A stretch of 64,000 nucleotides of DNA from Comamonas sp. BIGb0124 (GCF_003752175.1 NZ_RJVF01000008.1:248001-312000); one strand, 5' to 3'; positions 51,635 through 60,291 are shown, numbered from the stretch's first letter. Notes: a model not told the origin generated them from the letters alone. Numbers and translations are program-made.

Positions 51635-52233
51635 CCCATGTTGTTGAGATGAAGATTATGAATGGCAACCGAAACCAATTTGATCATTGAGGGCAAACGC
51701 ACGAGTAATGAGGAGAATTTACTTACAGGCAAGGTGCGCCCCACTCTCATCAAGTCCCACTTCAAGGCTTTCAAAGTGAAATTAAAAGCAACTCGCAAGT
51801 ACGCGGCGGGTCATCCCTATAGTGCGAAATCCAAGGCCCAGTCGTTGCCCATTGGCGAAGTTCTACCCCGTCAGTGGCCAGCAAGGCCTGGCCCGTGCTT
51901 CTTCGAGCGCATCCGCGCATGCCGACCGCAATGGCGAACTTGCACTGACGGCAAATATCAAAGCGGATTGAACATTCACACGCTGTCTAGAGGGTGCCGT
52001 ATGTCATGCGCTTACAGAGCATGATCCATCGGCACATAGAGACCGCCTTGGGTTCGCTGGGTGGTACCCCAGTCAATAATGGCAGCGGAGGCTGCGTCAT
52101 GCCTCGTCAATGACATGACGGAGTCTCATGACCTATGCGGACCCTCTGCATTCGCATTTCTAAAACCCATCACGCAACACCCTGAAAATCAAATGAAATC
52201 AGAAAATAGTTGCACTATACAGTCAAAATTTCA
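51635..52233. other. Edge of the accessory island, no gene accepted
   Basis: About 600 bases with uneven composition: AT-rich flanks around a GC-rich middle (51840-51960). A 120-codon plus-strand frame starting at 51662 exists but shifts character half-way and has no ribosome site. I see no family in any frame. Confidence 0.4.
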
Positions 52234-52476
52234 TCACGACCAACTTCGATAACTACAATCGAAGGCCTTTTGACCCAAAGAGCATGTCTCCACTTGCGTC
52301 ACAAACCAAAACCAACAACCCAACAAATCAAGTGATACGGACGTGAAGTCAGGCTTACGATCTTCAAACGACGGCATGTCTTTCACCGCTCGTGTAAGTT
52401 CATCCAATCGTTGCAGAAGAATTCCGTGAAACCACTCAAAGTATTCCTTGATTTCATTATTTTTACGGGGTTTCAC
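52234..52476 (-). CDS. Immunity-like small protein, possibly truncated
   Basis: 80 aa from a GTG start that immediately follows the stop of the upstream membrane-protein gene (TGA then GTG), so the two form an operon. The segment NNEIKEYFEWFHGILLQRLDEL and DLLGCWFWFVTQVET resembles, from memory, small hypothetical proteins that sit next to toxins. After about residue 65 the sequence loses this resemblance (CSLGQKAFDC), so the end may be a frameshift or an unrelated junction. Confidence 0.5.
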   Translation of the reverse strand: MKPRKNNEIKEYFEWFHGILLQRLDELTRAVKDMPSFEDRKPDFTSVSLDLLGCWFWFVTQVETCSLGQKAFDCSYRSWS

Positions 52477-52741
52477 TCAAGCCCTATCACGATCTTTCTT
52501 TATCACACAGGCCGTCATGACCATACTTATCATAGCCATAACGAGTGAAAACAACATTCCAGCAATAGACAAATAAATATTCACATCAAACTGCGCCAGC
52601 ACACCAAACATGAAGCCCATTGTCATGAAAAACAAAAAATAACCGCCAGTAACGACGAGCCCGAATTGAGAGCATCAGCCGGCCAATAAACTCAAATACC
52701 ACTAATAATGCAAAGAAAGCAAATAAAAATACAAAAATCAT
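52477..52741 (-). pseudogene. Small membrane protein gene broken by one extra base
   Basis: The minus strand reads MIFVFLFAFFALLVVFEFIG and RARRYWRLF in one frame, then MTMGFMFGVLAQFDVNIYL and SLVMAMISMVMTACVIKKD in the next. Removing one base from the six-A run at 52634-52639 restores a continuous 87-codon protein with three hydrophobic segments and a charged KKDRDRA tail. The total of 265 bases equals 88 codons plus one. Its stop abuts the GTG of the following gene. Either a true frameshift or a homopolymer sequencing error. Confidence 0.65.
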
Positions 52742-52783
52742 GACAATATCAATCAAAAATTATTATCAACCATCGCCCACACA

Positions 52784-52797
52784 CACTCAATTGAGTG
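52784..52797. repeat. 14-base palindrome at a composition boundary
   Basis: CACTCAATTGAGTG marks the sharp change from low-GC to high-GC sequence. Its TTGAGTG half recurs in the tandem repeat at 53213-53256 on the other side of the GC-rich block. Confidence 0.6.
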
Positions 52798-53079
52798 CAT
52801 GCCTCTACAGTAAACCCTGCCGCACGGGCCTGCGCCGCGTCTGCGACCAGACGCGTCGTGGCCTCGACCCTGGCAGAGAGCAAACTCGTGCGCAGCGACG
52901 CATCGGACGGCTGTTCCCTGACGCCCTGCTCCAACGTGCTGATAGCGGATTCCTACTGCCCCTGCCGCCTGCTGTCCGTGGCCTGCAGCCTGGACACAGC
53001 CGGACAATACCGCAGTCAGCAGTAACAAAGTGAGCAGTGCTCAGTGTGGCCCCGCAGTCCGTGCTTCTCGATTCCTCAT
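52797..53079 (-). pseudogene. Broken N-terminus of a secretin-like (GspD/PulD-type) lipoprotein gene
   Basis: An AAGGAG site precedes ATG at 53079. The frame reads MRNREARTAGPH, a TGA stop (53041-53043), then ALLTLLLLTAVLSGC, which is a lipoprotein signal with lipobox. After the Cys the sense continues in another frame as SRLQATDSRR, a TAG (52953-52955), then ESAISTLEQGVREQPSDAS and TTRLVADAAQARAAGFTVEA. This helical leader resembles the region before the secretin domain of Burkholderiales type II-like secretins. It is cut off at about 52797. Family assignment is from memory and moderate. Confidence 0.45.
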
Positions 53080-53212
53080 GTGTGGTCCTTCTCCTTGTCT
53101 CTGGGATGTCCTGAATGTGATGATCCGACCTCGAAGGGCCGTACGCGATAAGCTCCATGCGTTGCTGAGTTTTAAGACTGAGCACGAGAAATCAATGAAC
53201 GCTTTCTTCCTC

Positions 53213-53256
53213 AAAATTGAGTGAAAATTGAGTGAAAATTGAGTGAAAATTGAGTG
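53213..53256. repeat. Four perfect tandem copies of an 11-base unit
   Basis: AAAATTGAGTG repeated four times without mismatch (53213, 53224, 53235, 53246). The last copy is followed by AATGC; the palindrome at 52784 is followed by CATGC. The unit is not a multiple of three, so it is unlikely to be coding. Confidence 0.9.
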
Positions 53257-54471
53257 AATGCAAGCGGAATCAAGTCGGATGTTTTTCATTCACTTTCATA
53301 GATATGACTGCCTCGTCGGCGTCAGTGAGCAGTCGCACGGGCGGCGCGCCGTCAGTGGCGAGGACGTACCAGGAGGGAGAGGGTCGCGCGCACATGGAGG
53401 GGCATCGGTTGCAACCCCTCGGCTAACGACCCTAAAACGCTGGAAGTCACGTCAGTCCTACCGAGACATCTGGCGGCAACCCACATGCTCCCAAGTGCTT
53501 GAACCCTGCGCTCGTCGCGACCGACAGACCAAATCTTCCGCTTCTGTGACTTGGAGTTGCTCCACGCCATACACTGCTTGATATTCCCAAACACGCGTCG
53601 CTGGTTAAAAGCGTTCGGCAGCCAATAGCAACAAATTGCTCTGGATTTAAACACCAGCCAATCGCTCCGTCTCGAAACAGGGGCGTCGACACAACAAGCG
53701 ATTGACGTTCAAGTTGCCAGTAGCCAAGAGTAGCCAGCACACCGAAGCCAGCAACGGTTAGAACACCAAGACGCGCAACTTACCTCATTGCAGTCTAATC
53801 TTCGCTTGACCATCGGTTGAATGAAAAACGTTGACCCGACTTGAGAGTGAACTTCCGCACCGTTGCGGCTCTTGAATTGGCTGTCGAACCGGCCGACGTT
53901 GCCAAGTTTCTACCCCCGTGTCGCTTGTCCAAGGCTTGATGTCGAAGTGTACCTGTCATAACCGAGGCCCACCTCAAAAACCCCCGGCGCAACCAACTTA
54001 AGGGGGATTTTGCCACACACCAATTGGTCCAACAAGTTGGTTCCCATGTGCCCACTGAGATTGACGACAACAGTGGACTCGACGCCCAGAGGAAAGTCAG
54101 CCGCGCCAGCTTACGACAAGTGGAGGCTGGCAAGGAAGCTCCATCCTTTGATGTATTTTAGGATCGCATGACAGAACATCAAGAACCATTGATAGCGGAA
54201 TCCACCCCATACAGATAGTCTAGCCGCAAGCCGAGAGCACCTTATAAATATCGATCAGCCAGCCGCAAAAAGCCTCAATATTCATATGCGCAGTGAAAAA
54301 CACCGCGGAAAAATCAACAACAACAACAACAACAACAACAACAAAGCCGCAACAAGATCCATAAGAATTGACAAATAATACCTATTTTTTTAGCCCCCCA
54401 GCTGACTCACAGCAACTTTCATGGCCAGATACTCTGGCGACCCGGGCATAAATAAAAATACTCACGCATCA
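53257..54471. other. Degraded stretch of the island, no intact gene
   Basis: About 1.2 kb. Minus-strand frames between about 53780 and 53447 look protein-like for short runs (VARLGVLTVAGFGVLATLGY, then LNPEQFVAIGCRTLL, and in another frame RVWEYQAVYGVEQLQVTEAE). They need a frameshift to join and match no family I know. The part after 54170 is AT-rich and holds a CAA microsatellite. Confidence 0.4.
54315..54344. repeat. CAA trinucleotide microsatellite, ten copies
   Basis: Ten uninterrupted CAA units in the AT-rich non-coding part of the island. On the minus strand it would read TTG. No open frame crosses it convincingly. Confidence 0.9.
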
Positions 54472-55377
54472 TTAATCAACTTTTGACGAACCATAGTTAC
54501 CACCCTTGACTATACGGGAAAAATTCATTGCGAAATCGCCACCAATTTCACAGTCAAGCGCTCGATAGAGAGTCGAGTAAGCCAACAAACAAACACGGAG
54601 ATCACGCCAATGAGTCATTCTATTGTACGCCACGGCAAATCCATTTAGAAGACATCCCAATGGTAGATTTAACAACTTTCCACTTCTAAAAGATTCAGGC
54701 GTAATAACTTTCTTGAAAGGCATTGGGCACAGATAAAATCGGAAATTTATAACCTTGCAAAACTCCAGTCGATCAATACCAACCATGGGCCAGCCCTCCA
54801 AGCCGTAGCTACTTTCAGGCGAAAAACAAAGCTTCCAACCATCAATAAACGGACGAGAAACAACGGGACAGACATCTCGCGACAAGACCTCATCAAACAA
54901 TAATCCCATATTGGAAAAGCTGGCAATCATCTCCTCAGTCAGATAATTCGAAAAACGACCCGCAGGAAAATTCACATCATCCAGTTGCCCGCAAAAGCGA
55001 CTGCACTCATCGCTCCTGTAGAGAAAAAAACTTTTCGCCCTATTCTCCTGATGCAGTCTCAATTCACCCATTCCCTCTAAATCATCGTATCTTGAACCCC
55101 ACGGAGCCAAAGACGCGATATACCTCGCCCCCTCCCTACCCCAAAATCCCTCGGGGCTCAAAAAATTCATTTTTGCTACAGCCTCACTATAGACATCAAC
55201 GCCAAGCAACTCATCACTATCAATGCAGCACTGACGATAAAACTCTTCCCATGCATTAAATGATCGATAAAAATCAGCCTGAAGCAATTGATTTACATCA
55301 CTTCGTCTTTGATGAATCAAACCATATAACACCTCAAGCAGATTCCTTCGACCCTCGGTCTCCATCTTAAAGCTCAT
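54472..55377 (-). CDS. Unknown protein, 301 aa, immunity-like
   Basis: Soluble protein with many aromatic residues and no signal peptide or membrane helix (ADFYRSFNAWEEFYRQC, FLSPEGFWGREGARY, LSRDVCPVVSRPFIDGW). Low GC compared with the chromosome. The ATG overlaps the stop of the short upstream frame (ATGA), the arrangement seen between a toxin tail and its immunity gene. I do not recognise the family. It is the largest intact gene of the island and has no neighbour on its 3' side for about 1.4 kb. Confidence 0.6.
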   Translation of the reverse strand: MSFKMETEGRRNLLEVLYGLIHQRRSDVNQLLQADFYRSFNAWEEFYRQCCIDSDELLGVDVYSEAVAKMNFLSPEGFWGREGARYIASLAPWGSRYDDLEGMGELRLHQENRAKSFFLYRSDECSRFCGQLDDVNFPAGRFSNYLTEEMIASFSNMGLLFDEVLSRDVCPVVSRPFIDGWKLCFSPESSYGLEGWPMVGIDRLEFCKVINFRFYLCPMPFKKVITPESFRSGKLLNLPLGCLLNGFAVAYNRMTHWRDLRVCLLAYSTLYRALDCEIGGDFAMNFSRIVKGGNYGSSKVD

Positions 55378-55505
55378 CGAATTACCCCTTGCAACCCTGG
55401 AACACCAACCGGCGGCTTACGACCTGCATATGCCCTCCAAATTGCCGCCAAAGCAGATTGTTTATTAAACGCATTATAACTAATCGCTCCAGCCCCGTTT
55501 AGGGG
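55374..55505 (-). pseudogene. Orphan C-terminal coding fragment, toxin-tail-like
   Basis: A 43-codon frame without its own start runs PLNGAGAISYNAFNKQSALA, then IWRAYAGRKPPVGVPGLQGV, and ends at a TGA overlapping the start of the 301-aa gene. An upstream in-frame stop (TAA) and a CCCCTAAACGGGG inverted motif mark its 5' border. The shape fits the end of a polymorphic toxin left behind with its immunity gene. Toxin type cannot be named. Confidence 0.4.
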
Positions 55506-55657
55506 TTATATAAAAGTGTTAAATTAGTGCCATGGCCGCCCCACCCCAAGCCAGAAAGGCCCCATATAATGATCAATATGGCACTCTGCCGATCTTTGTG
55601 AGTCTCTTCTTGTGTAGAGGACTTGACCTGCGGTCAGCACTGCAACGATTGACGAAG

Positions 55658-56087
55658 CTAACTGGCACTGCAGGCGCCCCCAGCAACGCCCAGGAACGAC
55701 GGTGTGACTCGTCGGCCCCACCATGCTGAAAGCGCCGCCGACACCGCAACAAAGAAGCCAAGGGCGGATATGTGCTCTAACAACCACTCCACTACACCAC
55801 GCTCGAGTACTCGGTCTGGCGCAGTGGCAACTATCATGCCCGCCCGAAAAGCACCGTCAGGAACACCCTGCCCCAACTACTATACCAACCGAGATCTGAC
55901 CAAACCGCGCCGAAAGCGGCAAGAGCGGTAGCAATCCAATTGAGACAAAAATTAGAGACACATAGGAGGTGAGCATGGATGTAGCGATCGACTCTCTGGG
56001 CACGCCACCACCCAAAACGGCTGCCGCAATAACGCTCAAGGCCAAGACGAATATGTGATCCACTGCAACCCGCCTCAGCCCCACCAC
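55658..56087 (-). pseudogene. Membrane protein gene with a one-base frameshift
   Basis: From a GTG at 56087 the frame gives RRVAVDHIFVLALSVIAAAV and SMLTSYVSLIFVSIGLLPLL, then stops at 55857. Removing one base from the four-C run at 55871-55874 continues it as GQGVPDGAFRAGMIVATAPD and HISALGFFVAVSAALSAWWG to 55658, giving about 143 residues with three or four membrane segments. It overlaps the end of an upstream toxin-like fragment by 13 bases. Could be a membrane immunity protein; family unknown. Confidence 0.5.
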
Positions 56088-56311
56088 TTGGAGGGCATGT
56101 TCGAAGAAGAGCCGCAGCCAACAACCATCGCTTTCATCCCATTCAATACATCGGCGTTGCCACCGAAGAAATCAAAGCTATCGAAAGCTGCAATTTTCGC
56201 GAACCCGGCCGCCAAAGCACCGTTACTGTTCCCACTCCATTGGCTCACTGGCCTTTTTATGGTCGACTGATATGGAAAATAACCCCTTGCGCATGGGGTA
56301 TGTATTTTTGC
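56075..56311 (-). pseudogene. Second orphan C-terminal fragment, toxin-tail-like
   Basis: A 78-codon frame with no start codon context, beginning after a TGA. It contains KRPVSQWSGNSNGALAAGFA, KIAAFDSFDFFGGNADVLNG and GSSSNMPSKWWG, a composition common in glycine-rich linker/transmembrane parts of polymorphic toxins. Its stop overlaps the GTG of the next gene by 13 bases. A CCCC...GGGG inverted motif (56283-56298) lies near the border, as in the other fragment. Confidence 0.35.
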
Positions 56312-56443
56312 TCAAAAAAGCAACAAAATGTCTAGTTTGCGCCGATGCATCCCGACGTGTCTATGGAGTGCTTACCCGAAGAGTAAATCACTGTGAGGCA
56401 TCACCTCTCATTTAATGTTCTGCAATGAAATTCTCAATAATAA

Positions 56444-56740
56444 TCAATTTAATTCGATCATCTTTGTTTGGATAATTTTTACAATCATATTATTTGCTTT
56501 CTCTGGATTGTCTTGAGTCAGATTGTTAATCTCCTTGCATAGCGGGAGGAATTTTTTCGATATTTTTGGGCTGGCGCGATTAAGGCAATCCACTGCCAAG
56601 TTGCAATCATTGGGAACGATATATGAAAAGCCCTTCACCATTTCCATGTATGCATTAAAGGCTCCGGCCGCTCGTTTATTGCATTCGCAGATAAATTCGA
56701 TGGTCGTCAGCTTTCTTTTGACAAAGTTCAAATTTGTCAA
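56444..56740 (-). CDS. Unknown small protein, 98 aa, immunity-like
   Basis: Low-GC helical protein (TIEFICECNKRAAGAFNAYM, NLTQDNPEKANNMIVKIIQT) starting at a TTG with a GGAGG ribosome site 7 bases upstream (56748-56752), which makes the unusual start credible. No family recognised. It begins inside the end of the upstream frame 56676-57020. Confidence 0.6.
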   Translation of the reverse strand: MTNLNFVKRKLTTIEFICECNKRAAGAFNAYMEMVKGFSYIVPNDCNLAVDCLNRASPKISKKFLPLCKEINNLTQDNPEKANNMIVKIIQTKMIELN

Positions 56741-57020
56741 TATTATATCCTCCAGTTGATTTATTGATGCAGCACCCCTTTTCTTCCATATATCCCCCTT
56801 GAGTATTTTGACTGTAGAGCAAGTTTAGCCTAGGGTATGGGTCATACAAAGGATTCAGGAAGTCGCGAACGCGCAGGCCTGAGTTTAATATTTCTACACA
56901 AAATCCTGACAAAACCAGATCATGATCTCGAAAATAGCACACCGACGGCACGCCTGCGTGTCGTAGCTGGCATGAGTTGATTGAGTAAAAAAAGCGCGTC
57001 GTCGAGGTGAGCATGGACAC
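56676..57020 (-). pseudogene. Third possible orphan C-terminal fragment
   Basis: The 3' two thirds look coding (HDLVLSGFCVEILNSGLRVR, DFLNPLYDPYPRLNLLYSQ, GCCINKSTGGYNIDKFELC) with host-like codons absent and AT-rich third positions. The 5' part is probably not coding. It overlaps the TTG start of the 98-aa gene by 65 bases, as a toxin end might overlap an immunity gene. Weak call. Confidence 0.3.
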
Positions 57021-57260
57021 CCTATGTCATAGCCACTCGGATGCGACACAAGGGTAAACCCCAATCCCCAGTACAATCCCCTACCCGCCGCCGTACAGAA
57101 CGGGATGCCGCTCCGCACCGGCGGACGCGACAGACACGCCAGACCGGCCGTGCCTCCCTGCGATGACCTTGCGTGATCGCAGTCAGGCCGCCGACACGCC
57201 TGCATCGGCATCGGCCCCTGCCGAGCCGTTGCGGTGCATTGAACAATCGAGGTTTGAAGA
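56741..57260. other. Right edge of the island
   Basis: Composition changes back to high GC at about 57000-57050. Apart from the fragment listed separately I see no gene. The promoter of the malate:quinone oxidoreductase gene should lie in the last 150 bases. Confidence 0.4.
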
Positions 57261-58910
57261 ATGATGAAAAACATGAAGTGGCGCCCTGCCCTGGTGGGTT
57301 TGGCAGCGTCCTTGATAGCGCTGTCCGCTCATGCGGCAGAGACAAAGAAGGTCGATGTGCTGCTGGTGGGTGGCGGGATCATGAGCTCGACGCTGGGCAT
57401 CTGGCTGCACGAGCTCGAGCCGAACTGGTCGATGATGATGATCGAGCGCCTCGACGGCGTGGCCAAGGAAAGCTCCAACGGCTGGAACAATGCCGGCACG
57501 GGCCACTCGGCACTGGCCGAGCTGAACTACACGCCCGAAAAGAAGGATGGAACCATCGACATCTCGAAGGCCATCGAGATCAACGAAGCGTTCCAGATCT
57601 CCCGCCAGTTCTGGGCTCACCAGGTGACACGGGGCGTACTCAAGAATCCGCGCTCGTTCATCAACTCCACGCCGCACATGAGTTTTGTGTGGGGCGATGA
57701 AAACGTCACCTATCTCAAGAAGCGCTACGAAGCGCTGCAAGCCAGTCCGCTGTTCCGCGGCATGCAGTATTCGGAAGACCGCGAGCAGATCAAGCAGTGG
57801 GTTCCGCTCATGATGGAAGGGCGCGATCCCAGCCAGAAACTGGCTGCAACCTGGTCACCGCTGGGCACCGACGTGAACTTCGGTGAACTCACGCGTCAAT
57901 ATGTGGCCTACCTGCAGTCGCAATCCCAATTCGACCTCAAACTCTCCAGCGAGGTCGATGGCATCAAGCGCAATGCGGATGGCAGCTGGCGCGTGTCGTA
58001 CTCGCCCACCCAAGGCGGCGGTTCGGCTCAGAACGTCGACGCCAAGTTCGTGTTCATCGGCGCGGGCGGCAGCGCTCTGCATCTGCTGCAGGAATCCGGC
58101 ATTCCCGAAGCCAAGGATTACGGCGCCTTCCCCGTCGGCGGCTCTTTCCTGGTCACCGAAAACCCCGAGATCGCCAGCCGCCATCTGGCCAAGGCCTATG
58201 GCAAGGCATCGGTCGGCTCGCCGCCGATGTCGGTGCCTCACCTCGACACACGCGTGCTCGATGGCAAGCAGGTGATTCTGTTTGGCCCCTTCGCCACCTT
58301 CTCGACCAAGTTCCTCAAGCAGGGTTCTTACTTCGATCTGCTGGCCAGCACCAACACCCACAACGTCTGGCCCATGGTCCGCGTGGGGCTGGACGAATTC
58401 TCGCTCGTGCAGTATCTGATCGGCCAGGTCCTGCTGTCCGACGACGACCGCTACGCAGCCCTCAAGGAATACTTCCCGAATGCCAAGAAGGAAGACTGGC
58501 GCCTGTGGCAAGCCGGCCAGCGCGTGCAGATCATCAAGCGCGACGAAGCCAAGGGCGGCACCCTGAAACTGGGCACCGAAATCGTCAGCAGCCAGGACGG
58601 CAGCATTGCCGGTCTGCTCGGCGCTTCGCCCGGCGCCTCGACAGCACCGCCCATCATGATCGGTCTGATGGAAAAGGTCTTCAAGGACAAGGTCGCGACA
58701 CCCGAGTGGCAAGCCAAGCTGCGCCAGATCGTGCCGAGTTATGGCACCCACCTCAATGACGATGCATCCAAGACCTACCAGGAATGGACCCGCACCGCCG
58801 ACATCCTCCAGCTCACGCCGCCGCCGAAGATCGATCTGACGCCCGGCCCTGCGCCCTCGACCAAGGCGGCTCCCCGGCAGGGCAAGGCTGCCAACGACAT
58901 GGCACTCTGA
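57261..58910 (+). CDS. mqo: Malate:quinone oxidoreductase with apparent signal peptide
   Basis: 549 aa. FAD-dependent oxidation of malate to oxaloacetate with electrons passed to quinone in the membrane. The FAD site is [18 protein letters not shown], followed by [35 protein letters not shown] and [11 protein letters not shown] near the C-terminal half. Before the FAD domain is a typical signal peptide ([18 protein letters not shown], cleavage near HAAET), absent in the classical cytoplasmic enzyme. Start at 57261 or the adjacent ATG codons. Followed by a strong terminator, so monocistronic. Confidence 0.92.
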   Translation: MMKNMKWRPALVGLAASLIALSAHAAETKKVDVLLVGGGIMSSTLGIWLHELEPNWSMMMIERLDGVAKESSNGWNNAGTGHSALAELNYTPEKKDGTIDISKAIEINEAFQISRQFWAHQVTRGVLKNPRSFINSTPHMSFVWGDENVTYLKKRYEALQASPLFRGMQYSEDREQIKQWVPLMMEGRDPSQKLAATWSPLGTDVNFGELTRQYVAYLQSQSQFDLKLSSEVDGIKRNADGSWRVSYSPTQGGGSAQNVDAKFVFIGAGGSALHLLQESGIPEAKDYGAFPVGGSFLVTENPEIASRHLAKAYGKASVGSPPMSVPHLDTRVLDGKQVILFGPFATFSTKFLKQGSYFDLLASTNTHNVWPMVRVGLDEFSLVQYLIGQVLLSDDDRYAALKEYFPNAKKEDWRLWQAGQRVQIIKRDEAKGGTLKLGTEIVSSQDGSIAGLLGASPGASTAPPIMIGLMEKVFKDKVATPEWQAKLRQIVPSYGTHLNDDASKTYQEWTRTADILQLTPPPKIDLTPGPAPSTKAAPRQGKAANDMAL

Positions 58911-58940
58911 TCCAGCAATCTCGAGGCCGACATGAAATGA

Positions 58941-58973
58941 AGCCCGGTTCCATCACGGAACCGGGCTTTTTTT
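58941..58973 (+). terminator. Intrinsic terminator after mqo
   Basis: AGCCCGGTTCC pairs with GGAACCGGGCT (58941-58951 with 58957-58967) around ATCAC, followed by seven T residues. Confidence 0.92.
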
Positions 58974-59084
58974 ATGGCCATGCGCACACGCCTCTCACAA
59001 GAGCCCATCCGAGCCCTCGCCCTCTCCTTCTCCGACTCGCCAAACCACCGCCGCCAGCGACACTGACGTCAAAAGGACTTCACC

Positions 59085-59684
59085 ATGTTCCACGCTGCGC
59101 ACAGGGATTCGCAACCGCTTCATCGGCGACCACAGCCCATCGGCAACGCATCCGTGCTGTGGCTGTTGGTGAGCGTCGTGGCGGTGCTTCTGGCCTCGAT
59201 CTCGTCGGCATTCGGCGAGCCACGTGTCATGGCCGGCCGGCTGACCGACGCCGACATCGCCCGGCTCACCCACATGGCCGAGGCGCACCGGGCCGGCATG
59301 CGCAATGCAGAGATCGCGGCCGACGAGGCCGATATCCCTCAGGTCAGAGACTTTGCGTTGAAAGCGATGAAAGCCCACGAAAGGCTATTGCTCGAAGTCA
59401 CGCAATTTGAAGTCGCTTCAGGACACGAACCCCGCCCAACCGAATCGGCGACCCAGCTCACGCGACGCCTGCTTTGGACCGGACTGACGACTGGCAGGAC
59501 TTTCGAAATGCAGTTTTTATCCCAAGTCGGCATGCGCGATCATGAAACACTTCGAGACTTATTGACCCTGACATCACAACAGGCCGATAACGAGGAATTA
59601 AAACAATTGGCGCATCGACATATTCGTCCCGTGGACGAACTTTATCTGGCCGCCAAGCAACTCTCCGACGAACTGGACCAGTAA
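59085..59684 (+). CDS. DUF4142-domain exported protein
   Basis: 199 aa. A hydrophobic segment (about residues 24-44) acts as signal or anchor after a basic His/Arg-rich N-terminus. The helical DUF4142 domain follows (LTDADIARLTHMAEAHRAGM, ADIPQVRDFALKAMKAHERL, HETLRDLLTLTSQQADNEEL), a ferritin-like bundle of unknown role often tied to stress. An AAGGA site precedes the ATG. The 3' half is AT-richer than the 5' half. It lies just upstream of the second DUF2383 gene. Confidence 0.8.
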   Translation: MFHAAHRDSQPLHRRPQPIGNASVLWLLVSVVAVLLASISSAFGEPRVMAGRLTDADIARLTHMAEAHRAGMRNAEIAADEADIPQVRDFALKAMKAHERLLLEVTQFEVASGHEPRPTESATQLTRRLLWTGLTTGRTFEMQFLSQVGMRDHETLRDLLTLTSQQADNEELKQLAHRHIRPVDELYLAAKQLSDELDQ

Positions 59685-59783
59685 GGCTTGGGGACCACCG
59701 ATCCGTGGCTTGTTATCCGACGCGATCCCATTCAATAAGCGGCCACCATCGACTCATCCCTCTTTTTTTCCAAAGGACACAAA

Positions 59784-60245
59784 ATGGCAGATACAAATTC
59801 GCAAGTGGTCGAGGTTTTGAACGATTTGCTCAAGAATGCCCACGATGGCGCTCAAAGTTATCGCGTCGGCGCCGAAGAAACCGAATCCGTGGATCTGAAA
59901 CAGCGTTTCACCTCGCTGGTCACTTACCACGAAAAGACCGCGCAAGAGCTGGCCACCCTGATCGCCACTTATGGCGGCGAGCCCACGGAAAGCGGATCCA
60001 TCGGTGGTGCCGTCCATCGCGGCTGGCTCAAGGTCAAGACCGCCGTCGGCGCCGACAGCGACCATTCCATCCTGGAAGAAGCCGAACGTGGTGAAGACGC
60101 CAATGTTGCCCGTTACCGCAAGGCTAGCAAGGAAGCGCTGCCTGCCGACGTAGCCGCCGTGGTCTCGCGCCTGGCCGCGAACGCCCAGCAAAGCCATGAC
60201 ATCATCAAGGCTCTGCGCGATCAAGCCAAGGCACAGAAGCGTTAA
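59784..60245 (+). CDS. DUF2383 (PA2169-type) four-helix-bundle protein, copy 2
   Basis: 153 aa, close paralogue of the protein at 41067. The common blocks are EVLNDLLKNAHDGAQSY, GAVHRGWLKVKTAVGADSD and EAERGEDANVARYRKAS. The N-terminal half has diverged more. An AAAGGAC site lies ahead of the ATG and a strong terminator follows. Function unknown. Confidence 0.88.
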   Translation: MADTNSQVVEVLNDLLKNAHDGAQSYRVGAEETESVDLKQRFTSLVTYHEKTAQELATLIATYGGEPTESGSIGGAVHRGWLKVKTAVGADSDHSILEEAERGEDANVARYRKASKEALPADVAAVVSRLAANAQQSHDIIKALRDQAKAQKR

Positions 60246-60263
60246 GCCGACTCGGCACGATCC

Positions 60264-60291
60264 AAGCCCGCACAGGATGCGGGCTTTTTTT
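60264..60291 (+). terminator. Intrinsic terminator after the second DUF2383 gene
   Basis: AAGCCCGCA pairs with TGCGGGCTT around CAGGA, followed by a run of seven T. Confidence 0.92.

Noticed and set aside
51662-52024. 120-codon plus-strand frame at the island edge
   Set aside because: No ribosome site, no motif, and the character changes midway from Lys-rich to Arg/Cys-rich.
53213-53256. Tandem repeat considered as a CRISPR or integron element
   Set aside because: There are no spacers, the unit is only 11 bases, and no cas or integrase gene is present.
53258-53581. 107-codon plus-strand frame after the tandem repeat
   Set aside because: Arg/Ser-rich with no motif; opposite-strand runs look more protein-like.
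53795-54133. 112-codon minus-strand frame considered as a transposase remnant
   Set aside because: No DDE motif or terminal inverted repeats could be found on either strand.
54315-54344. CAA repeat considered as part of a poly-Asn, Gln or Thr coding tract
   Set aside because: No open frame with coding character spans it.
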